DNA from: Planctomycetota bacterium
Lineage (GTDB): Bacteria; Planctomycetota; UBA1135; GCA-002686595
Reading direction: 5' to 3'
DNA: 64,000 nucleotides
Assembly (NCBI GenBank): GCA_002686945.1
Contig: NYYZ01000029.1
Coordinates: 62,001 to 126,000, forward strand
This document shows positions 23,196 to 30,040 of this stretch, piece by piece; position 1 is the first letter of the stretch, and each line of letters opens with the position of its first letter. The translations under genes and the position numbers were made by a program. Under the pieces are notes generated by a model, which was not told where the DNA came from, ran no database searches, and saw nothing but the letters and a program-made list of their open reading frames with translations.

Positions 23196-26084
23196 ATGCA
23201 AAGCGCGACGCCCCTACTGTCCCTCCTGCTTGTTGCCCCAGTCCTGAGCCAAAGCGGCGGGGATGTGGAGACCGAAGTCCGATTCGCCCAGGGCCTAGCA
23301 ACCCAGTGGGCTTTTGTGGATCTGGCAGACGCGGTGCTGGCGGAGGCCGAAAAGGGAGCTTCGAGCAAGGTTGCCGACAGACTGCGGGCCACCCGTTGCG
23401 AAGTGATCTCGGCTGGCGCCCTCAACGAGCGTGACCCCTCCCGTCGCCTGGAATTGTTTGAGGAGGCGCTTGGCTGCTTCGAGTCTTTCCTCGATGAATA
23501 CGGCAACTCGCCCTACGCAGGTTCGGCGGAGCGGGCCCTTGTGGAAGCCAGCGCCTACTATGCCCGGGCCATTGAAATATCCCTGGAAGATGCTGCCGGG
23601 GAAGAAGCACAGACCCTGCGTGAGCGCCAGGCTGAAGTGCTTACGGGCGCAGTGGAGCGCACGGCTGATCTGATTGACACCCTGGAGAGCCTGAACAGCG
23701 AGGATCGCGGTGAACGTCGAACCCGCGAGATGTACGAGCTGATGCTCAATCGCGGCAGCATGCTGGCCAACATTGGTCGCAGCGATCCCAGCACAACCTA
23801 CTTCTTTGACGCTGCCCTGTCCGCCTATGAGGACCTGGTCTTCAGCGCTGGAGAAGGAACCCTTTACGCCCTGCGCGCGTACTCGGGCATGGGCGATGTC
23901 TTCGCCTACCAGGGGCTCTGGAGCGAATCGGCTGATTTCTACGCGGCCGTGGTTGAAACTACACTCCCCTCGGACCTCGCTGAGTGGGAGTCAGTCAAGA
24001 AAGACTTCGGGTTGAGAGCCGCCGACATCGAGGTGCGCTTTGCCCTGATGCAAATTGCAATCCCCGGCCTGTTGAAGGCACACACAAGTGCCAATAACAG
24101 TTCGGAAGCGGTGCGCTACGCTCTGCACTTCCTCAACACACACGCCAGAGAAGGTGTATCCACAACAGCCCAGGGTTACGAAGCAATGCTCGAAGCGTCG
24201 CGAACCTTCCTCGCAGTGGGCGGCTGGATCGGCGGCAACTTCGCCAACGGCAGCGCCAAATGGTATGAGACCGAAGAAGAAGTCAAGCAGGCTGTGCGCA
24301 ACAAGCGCCTACGCCAGGACGCCACCAGCTTGGCCATGAGTCTGGCCACGAGAACCGCCGACGAGAACCAGCGCAACTCCCTGCGAACCCAGGCCCAGAA
24401 GCTGATCAGCGAAATCTCCAGTCGCCCAGGGGTGGCCGTTTCCCCCGAGCTGCGGGTGGCCGCCGCAGAAGGCGAGTATCGCTCGGGCAACCACCCTGAA
24501 GCCCTGGTCATCCTCAAAGAGGTAATGGAAAATTTGGATGGGTCAGCGGAGAACGTGCGCCTGGAACTAGGCCCTAAGGTCCTCAACCTGCTGGGCCTGA
24601 CCTACCGCGCCGCCGAACGTCCACTCGAATCCGCTTATGCCTTTCGCGAAGGCTGGAAGCGGTACCGCGGCGGCGATCCGGAACTCGATCGCAAGAACGC
24701 TGAGTCCTACTACGCCATGATCCGTCAGGTCAGCAAGGCCGCAAACACGGACACCCAGATCCTGGAGCACATGCTGGGAGAAGCCGAGATGTGGGTCAGC
24801 GAGGCAGGCAGTGACCGGGAGGACGTGATCCTTTGGCGTCGTGGTGAAAAGGCCTATGACAAACGCGACTGGCAGGGAGCCAAGAGCGCCTACGGCAAGA
24901 TCCCCGAGGACAGCGAGCACTGGGAGAAAGCATATGTCAAGACCGGCGTCTGCCTTGTGCGTGAGCGCAAGTACGCGGAAGGCATTGAGCGCTTTGACCT
25001 GTACCTGGATGTGGTGCGCAATGATCCCGCCAGAGCAACAGAGATTCCCGCGAGACTTCAGGCCCGCAAAGCGGCCAGTATGGAAGCCGAGTTCTTCCGA
25101 GGCCTCTCCCACTACCAACTCAAGCACTACCAACAGGTGATCACCCTGCTGGCAACCTTCTATAAGGACTACCCGGAACAGACCAAACTGGCCAACTGGA
25201 CCCTCGACATGATCATGCGCAGCCAGCTTGAATTGGGCAGCAGATCAGAAGCTCGGGCAATCCTGGACGTGATGAACCAGCTATACACCGAGGAGAGTCG
25301 CACTTCAAAGGCGATCATTTCCTTCTACAACCAGCTCAGCGCAAGACTGGAAAACAGTACGGACGAGGAGCTGAAAGGCGTACTACTGCGTGAAATGGCC
25401 GAGCTGCTCTCACGCACCAACCCAATGGGAACACCGGACCTGACCGCCCTCAAGCGCGAGGCAGCACACTGGCGCGATTTGGCCGAGTGGGCCGAAGCTG
25501 AACGAGTGCTACAACGCATCATCAGCGTTTTTGGAGAAGACCCCAAGTTCAAGGCAGAAATCACTCAATTCCGCCTGCCTGCCCTGGGACACGCACTGAT
25601 CAAGCAAAAGAAGGTCGCCGACGCCAAAGCAATCTTGACGCCACTGATGATGAGCGAAGAGCGGAACCCCACCTTCCAGATGTTGATGGACTGGTCCATG
25701 GCCATCAGCGGCTGGGTCGAGTTCGATGGAAGTGCAGGCCGCCTGATCGAGATCCCGGGGGCCTCAGGTACAGCCGAAGAGTTCGACTTCCTGACCAAGA
25801 AACTCAACACCCTCTCCAATTCAAGCCAGCGTTTCACCAAGTGGACTGACTGCGAATGGTACGAAGTCAAATTCCGCTTCTGCTTCGCGTACTATGCCTG
25901 GAGCCAGATGGATGCGCGCAAACTGGAGTCCTTCAAGACCCATATCCAAAGCGTCTCTGTGGGTATCGAGGGTAACTGGGACTCGATCAACGAGTTCTGT
26001 GACCAGGACGAAGACGGCGCTGTACGGACGAATCTGGGCGGCAAGAAACTCTCCACCTGGTTCCGGTGGCTGGGGACCCGATGA
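23196..26084 (+). CDS. Large exported TPR-repeat protein
   Basis: A 962-residue protein. The ATG at 23196 gives a clean signal peptide (QSATPLLSLLLVAPVLS with cleavage near Ser18/Gln19); the frame is open 43 codons upstream without secretory character. The mature part is almost entirely alpha-helical with repeated TPR-like hairpins (LELFEEALGCFESFLDEYG, SAYGKIPEDSEHWEKAYVK, YQLKHYQQVITLLATFY). It probably acts as a periplasmic scaffold. Its stop overlaps the next TPR gene by 4 nt (ATGA), and exbB-exbD-exbD follow, so it is inferred to be part of the same envelope machine. Confidence 0.82.
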   Translation: MQSATPLLSLLLVAPVLSQSGGDVETEVRFAQGLATQWAFVDLADAVLAEAEKGASSKVADRLRATRCEVISAGALNERDPSRRLELFEEALGCFESFLDEYGNSPYAGSAERALVEASAYYARAIEISLEDAAGEEAQTLRERQAEVLTGAVERTADLIDTLESLNSEDRGERRTREMYELMLNRGSMLANIGRSDPSTTYFFDAALSAYEDLVFSAGEGTLYALRAYSGMGDVFAYQGLWSESADFYAAVVETTLPSDLAEWESVKKDFGLRAADIEVRFALMQIAIPGLLKAHTSANNSSEAVRYALHFLNTHAREGVSTTAQGYEAMLEASRTFLAVGGWIGGNFANGSAKWYETEEEVKQAVRNKRLRQDATSLAMSLATRTADENQRNSLRTQAQKLISEISSRPGVAVSPELRVAAAEGEYRSGNHPEALVILKEVMENLDGSAENVRLELGPKVLNLLGLTYRAAERPLESAYAFREGWKRYRGGDPELDRKNAESYYAMIRQVSKAANTDTQILEHMLGEAEMWVSEAGSDREDVILWRRGEKAYDKRDWQGAKSAYGKIPEDSEHWEKAYVKTGVCLVRERKYAEGIERFDLYLDVVRNDPARATEIPARLQARKAASMEAEFFRGLSHYQLKHYQQVITLLATFYKDYPEQTKLANWTLDMIMRSQLELGSRSEARAILDVMNQLYTEESRTSKAIISFYNQLSARLENSTDEELKGVLLREMAELLSRTNPMGTPDLTALKREAAHWRDLAEWAEAERVLQRIISVFGEDPKFKAEITQFRLPALGHALIKQKKVADAKAILTPLMMSEERNPTFQMLMDWSMAISGWVEFDGSAGRLIEIPGASGTAEEFDFLTKKLNTLSNSSQRFTKWTDCEWYEVKFRFCFAYYAWSQMDARKLESFKTHIQSVSVGIEGNWDSINEFCDQDEDGAVRTNLGGKKLSTWFRWLGTR

Positions 26085-27367
26085 ACGGCAAGCACGCACG
26101 CCAGAAGAAGACCCCAAATCCTCTTGGACTCCCTATCATGCCCAGCCCCATGTTGAACCCCCGCCCAGCTCTCCTACTGCCCCTCGCCCTGAGCACAGTG
26201 GCCCTGGTACTGACCTGCCTTGGGAGCTCAGCTGTAGCGCTCCCAAGCGCACAGCCTGCCGGCGCCGCCCCAAGCACCCCCCTGCAGTCAGGCAAGCCAG
26301 ATACGATCTATCGGCGCAATGAGCGCACTGGCCGTGTGATTGCCCTCTCGGGGATCGTGCTAGAGAACAGCCTGACTCAGGTCAAACTCGACCGCAATGG
26401 CAAGACCGCCAGCTACGATGCGGCTTCCATAGTGCGCATCGATTGGGGCTCGGTGCCCCCCTCCTACCGAGACGGGATGACCTACCGCCGCCGGAGCGAT
26501 TGGGCCCAGGCCGTGACCAGCTTCCGGATAGCGGCCACCGATGCCAGCACCCGCAATGTCCTGCAGGCCGATGCTCGCCTGCAAGCCTGCGAAGCCCTGC
26601 TGCGTTATGGAGCCTCTGACCCGGGCCAATTCGCAGAGGCAGTCAAGGAGGCCGACCGTCTGACGACGGACTTTGCCAGTAGCAGCCTCGTACCCCGGGC
26701 GCGTGCGATCCAAGCAAGGGCCTTGCGCCTGACCGGCGATGACGCCGCGGCGGCCACGGCCTTTGAAAGCCTCTACGGAGAAGGTGCCTCGGATCCGGCC
26801 ACCAGCGGATATGACCGACAGGCCTGCTTGCGGGCGGGTTTGCAGGCGGCTTGGTGCCACCTGGAGGCGGGTGACTCCGTCAGAGCACGCGAGTTGTTTG
26901 GGGCCACAAAGGGTGCCCTCGAGGGTCTCGCCGCTGGCCTTAGTGGCGGGGACCGACAGGTGCTGACGCGCCTGGTCGATCTGGCGGGAGAAGCGGCCAT
27001 GGGCGAGGGCTTTTGCCTCCTGGCGGGCGGTAACGCCTCCTCTGCTCTGGCATTCTTCGAACGTACGACCGCCCGCAGCGATGCCGCTCCCGGGGCTCGT
27101 TACGCCGCCCTCCTTGGGCGTGGAGAGGCCCTGCTGGCCCTCGAGAAGCTGCGCGATGCCCAACTCTGCTTCGCCGAAGTGGCGGCCCTCGAACACACCA
27201 ATCCCGACCGTGCCGCGCGAGCGGTCCTGGGATTGGCCCAAACCACCCTGGCCCTTGGCGACGGCGATGCTGCCGGCGCCGCCCGCCGGTGGCTCACAGT
27301 GATCTCCGACTCCTATGGTGACACCCCTAGCGCCCGCAAGGCATTGGATCTGCAAGGAAACCTGTAG
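26081..27367 (+). CDS. Exported SH3-like/TPR periplasmic protein
   Basis: A 428-residue protein. A hydrophobic signal (ALLLPLALSTVALVLTCLGSS) is followed by a short beta domain (RVIALSGIVLENSLTQVKL...ASIVRIDWG) and then TPR repeats beginning MTYRRRSDWAQAVTSFRIA. A small beta domain followed by TPRs is a planctomycete protein type I recognise, of unproven function. The ATG 26081 overlaps the upstream stop (ATGA), suggesting translational coupling, but it leaves a 30-residue tail before the signal; ATG 26138 or 26150 would give a shorter secretory signal. It is followed after 76 nt by exbB. Confidence 0.8.
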   Translation: MNGKHARQKKTPNPLGLPIMPSPMLNPRPALLLPLALSTVALVLTCLGSSAVALPSAQPAGAAPSTPLQSGKPDTIYRRNERTGRVIALSGIVLENSLTQVKLDRNGKTASYDAASIVRIDWGSVPPSYRDGMTYRRRSDWAQAVTSFRIAATDASTRNVLQADARLQACEALLRYGASDPGQFAEAVKEADRLTTDFASSSLVPRARAIQARALRLTGDDAAAATAFESLYGEGASDPATSGYDRQACLRAGLQAAWCHLEAGDSVRARELFGATKGALEGLAAGLSGGDRQVLTRLVDLAGEAAMGEGFCLLAGGNASSALAFFERTTARSDAAPGARYAALLGRGEALLALEKLRDAQLCFAEVAALEHTNPDRAARAVLGLAQTTLALGDGDAAGAARRWLTVISDSYGDTPSARKALDLQGNL

Positions 27368-27381
27368 GCTCCCCTTCCCCA

Positions 27382-27401
27382 AGGCGGTATAGACTCCGCC
27401 T
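27382..27401 (+). promoter_or_regulatory. Small hairpin with embedded TATAGA before exbB
   Basis: AGGCGG (27382-27387) and CCGCCT (27396-27401) form a 6-bp stem whose loop reads TATAGACT, a possible -10. No matching -35 is seen. It could be a weak internal promoter or a processing hairpin. Confidence 0.2.
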
Positions 27402-27443
27402 CCTCTAAACTCTAGCCCCCCCCACACCCACAGCACTTCGGTC

Positions 27444-28148
27444 ATGAACATTCAATCATTCCTCGGTCGCACAGCGATTCGCTTGGCACCCTTCATTGTG
27501 CTCTGCGCCACTCCAGCCCTCGCACAAGACGACAGCGTCGGCGACCTGATCCAAAAGTCAGGAACAATCGGCTATGCAATCATCCTGGTTTCAGTGATCG
27601 CCTTGGCGGTGATCATCGAGAACTTCATCACCCTCAAGCGCGACAAGCTGGCACCCCCCGAAGTGATCGAAGAGATCCGGGGCCTGTTCGACGACGAACA
27701 GTTCCAGGATGCAATGGAACTCTGCGAAAACGAGCCCAGCTTCTTCACCACAGTTTGTGGAGCAGGTATCGGCAAGATCAACCACAGCTACGAAGTAATC
27801 GAGAAGTCCATCGAGGAGATGGGCGATGAGGAGTCGATTCGCCTGCACCAAAAGATCAGCTGGCTCTCACTGATCGCAAACGTGGCGCCCATGATGGGCC
27901 TGCTAGGAACAGTGTCCGGAATGGTTGAAGCATTCAACAAGATCTCCTCCAGCGGTGGACAGGCGTCTCCAGCCGAATTGGCCGGTGGTATCTCCAAGGC
28001 ACTTTTGACCACCATGTTTGGTCTGGTGGTAGCCATCCCCGTGACCGCGTCCTTTGCCTTCCTGCGAAACCGCATGGTGCGCACCATTATCGAAACAGGT
28101 GCGATCATTGAGGACCTCTTTGAGCGCTTCCGTCCAGAGTCGCGCTAG
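27444..28148 (+). CDS. exbB: MotA/TolQ/ExbB-family proton channel subunit
   Basis: A 234-residue inner-membrane protein. An N-terminal signal-like segment ending ATPALAQ, as in ExbB proteins with an extra N-terminal region, is followed by three transmembrane helices (about 40-60, 140-165, 185-210). The conserved ExbB block is visible (WLSLIANVAPMMGLLGTVSGM and GGISKALLTTMFGLVVAIPV). With ExbD it forms a proton-driven motor that transmits work to periplasmic or outer-membrane partners. Two exbD genes follow at 108 and 111 nt. No TonB is visible in the window, so TPR proteins or secretins are candidate partners. Confidence 0.93.
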   Translation: MNIQSFLGRTAIRLAPFIVLCATPALAQDDSVGDLIQKSGTIGYAIILVSVIALAVIIENFITLKRDKLAPPEVIEEIRGLFDDEQFQDAMELCENEPSFFTTVCGAGIGKINHSYEVIEKSIEEMGDEESIRLHQKISWLSLIANVAPMMGLLGTVSGMVEAFNKISSSGGQASPAELAGGISKALLTTMFGLVVAIPVTASFAFLRNRMVRTIIETGAIIEDLFERFRPESR

Positions 28149-28151
28149 ACG

Positions 28152-28177
28152 GGGTTCGCAACCCGGAAGCATGCTTC
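28152..28177 (+). repeat. Two abutting inverted repeats between exbB and exbD
   Basis: GGGTT-CGC-AACCC (28152-28164) is followed directly by the perfect 12-bp palindrome GAAGCATGCTTC (28166-28177), 3 nt after the exbB stop. They could act in mRNA processing to set the exbB:exbD ratio, or as a protein-binding palindrome. Confidence 0.35.
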
Positions 28178-28256
28178 TGGGCTGCGCATCTGACCCGGTG
28201 CCAACTACCAGGGCAATCCACGCCTTCCGACCCACACACCCGCCAAGGTAACCAAC

Positions 28257-28766
28257 ATGAACATCTCCAGCTCTGATCCTGAGACCGACATGAAAATGGA
28301 CATGACGCCGATGATCGACGTCGTCTTCCTCCTGATCATCTTCTTCATGATCATCACGGACATGACCCAAAAGGACCTGGAAGAACTTGAGTTGCCCATG
28401 GCTATCACGGCCGTGGAGGACAAACCAGATCCGGACACGCTGCGCCCGATCATCAACATCCCCCATACGGGCAGGATCATCGTGCGTCAGGTTCACATGT
28501 ACGACCCGGAGAATGATGACGGCAAGCCCGAGCCCTATGCGGAGGTCAAGCGCTATCTGGCTACAGCCGCCGAGCTCATGCCCCAGGAGCCATTGGGGGA
28601 GGGCAGTTCAATCATGCTGCCCGACGATCCCCTCTTGGTGCGGGCAGACGAGAGCACCCTCTTCAAGCACATCCAAAAGGTGCTGGAACTCTGCGGTCAG
28701 GAAGGCATCCAGATCTGGAAGGTCCAGCTGGCTGTCGCCGTTCCCGAGGACGAGGACTCCCCCTGA
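28257..28766 (+). CDS. exbD: ExbD/TolR-family protein (first)
   Basis: A 169-residue protein. A short cytoplasmic tail (MNISSSDPETDMKM) is followed by a transmembrane helix with the proton-carrying aspartate in the hallmark MTPMIDVVFLLIIFF, then a periplasmic domain with an unusual acidic loop (YDPENDDGKPEP) and a beta-alpha unit ending near GIQIWKVQLAV. It partners with ExbB. The start follows AACCAAC; the second exbD start follows CGCCAAC, so the two genes share the same bases just before the ATG. Divergence from the second ExbD suggests distinct roles in one stator. Confidence 0.93.
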   Translation: MNISSSDPETDMKMDMTPMIDVVFLLIIFFMIITDMTQKDLEELELPMAITAVEDKPDPDTLRPIINIPHTGRIIVRQVHMYDPENDDGKPEPYAEVKRYLATAAELMPQEPLGEGSSIMLPDDPLLVRADESTLFKHIQKVLELCGQEGIQIWKVQLAVAVPEDEDSP

Positions 28767-28877
28767 GGGCAACGCGGTCAAGAGCTGGGCCCCAACAGGG
28801 AGTTGGAACTCGGCTGCTGCCCGGTACAAGAACGCAGCACAAACCCAACACCACCACACAACCACAGGACCGCCAAC

Positions 28878-29432
28878 ATGTCCGTTCTCCAAGACCTGAA
28901 TGAAGAAGAGTGCAAACTTGAGATGACGCCAATGATCGACGTCACCTTTCTGCTGTTGATCTTCTTCATGCTCACGCTCAAGTTCAAGACCCTCGAAGGC
29001 AAGCTCAGCGCCTATCTGCCCAAGGATGTGGGGGTCAACTCCACCGATGCCGAGCCAATCGAGAAAGTTGAAATCTTGGTACGGGTGCGAGTGAAGGGAC
29101 TCAAGCTGACCCCGGATTTCTTGCCCTACGACGACCCCACCGGAGAGAGCCGCTTCATCTGGAATCGTGACCCTGCCCTTGGCCAGAAGCGGGTGCTGGA
29201 GTACTCAGTGATGAACAAGAAAACCAATGAGTTGGAGGAACTGGCCAGGACCCTCAAGCGCATCCACATTGAGCGTGAGAGGCTGATGCCAGACGGGAAG
29301 AAGGTCCCGGCCACCATCGACGCGCGCTACGGGACGGTCTACGGCGATGTGGTACCGGTGCTCGATGCAGCGATCAATGCGGGCCTGACCGATATCACGT
29401 TCGTGGGCGCCTACGATGAAACCGTGAAGTGA
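28878..29432 (+). CDS. exbD: ExbD/TolR-family protein (second)
   Basis: A 184-residue protein from ATG 28878; the frame is open 25 codons upstream but without family sequence. The N-terminal tail (SVLQDLNEEECKL) leads into MTPMIDVTFLLLIFFM with the proton-carrying Asp. The periplasmic domain is longer than usual, with an inserted YDDPTGESRFIWNRD loop before the C-terminal beta strand (DITFVGA). One ExbB plus two different ExbDs mirrors the AglR-AglQ-AglS motor of Myxococcus gliding, known from the literature. A strong terminator lies 43 nt downstream. Confidence 0.93.
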   Translation: MSVLQDLNEEECKLEMTPMIDVTFLLLIFFMLTLKFKTLEGKLSAYLPKDVGVNSTDAEPIEKVEILVRVRVKGLKLTPDFLPYDDPTGESRFIWNRDPALGQKRVLEYSVMNKKTNELEELARTLKRIHIERERLMPDGKKVPATIDARYGTVYGDVVPVLDAAINAGLTDITFVGAYDETVK

Positions 29433-29474
29433 GCCTCCCCGAGAGGGAACCAGGCGGCTCGCGAGAGGCAGTCC

Positions 29475-29509
29475 AAGAGGCCGAAGGACGTCGTCCTTGG
29501 GCCTCTTTT
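29475..29509 (+). terminator. Rho-independent terminator after the exbD genes
   Basis: Arms AAGAGGCC-AAGGAC and GTCCTT-GGCCTCTT pair over 14 bp plus one G/G mismatch around a 3-nt loop, followed by TTTT. It is the clearest terminator in the window and ends the secretin-TPR-exbBD unit. Confidence 0.85.
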
Positions 29510-30040
29510 CGTGATGGGTGGCGTGTAAGGACAACCATGGCCCCATAAGGGGGTCGGTCCTGATCCGAAGGAAACCAGGTCCGTCCGTCTGGACCAGAAA
29601 AAAACACATCGAGGCGCCCAGCTGAAATGCCTCTGATTCCCCCAATAGCGGGGACTCCTGGCCCCTTGCCCGCCTCCGAGCCCCCCCACTCCCCGCTCCC
29701 AGCAAGCGCCCCTCAACGCCCCTGGTCCCCCCTCCGCAAGGCCCTGACGAATCTGCCCCTGAGAAGGACATCCGCGACCCCTTCGAAACCGCCTCGCCGG
29801 ATGCCCTAGGGCCTGAAAAGGTACCTAGATTTTGCGGCTGCAGCCTTGGACAGCGCGGCGGTGCTTCGGCTATCCTCTCGCCTCCCCAAAAGGCCCCGGG
29901 CCCCTCTCCAAGGGAACTACGAGGCCTCAGGAGGAAAGGTGTACCCCACGATGATTCGCGGGGTAGGCCTCACTCTCCCCGCTCCCAAGCGGACATACCC
30001 CCCCCTTTTTTCAAGGTTCTCTTCCCTGAGGCTCCCCCGA
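29510..30040 (+). other. Intergenic region and leader before the second secretin gene
   Basis: About 530 bp between the exbD terminator and the second secretin gene. It contains the promoter candidate at 29846-29876. The rest is C-rich with short open frames (one 60-codon proline-rich frame at 29627-29809) that show no coding signal. Nothing else is recognised. Confidence 0.5.
29846..29876 (+). promoter_or_regulatory. Predicted promoter of the second secretin gene
   Basis: TTGGAC (29846-29851), 19 nt, then TATCCT (29871-29876), about 165 nt before ATG 30041. The spacing is slightly long. Confidence 0.35.

Noticed and set aside
29627-29809. 60-codon proline-rich frame before the second secretin
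   Set aside because: Composition follows local C-richness; no ribosome site or similarity.
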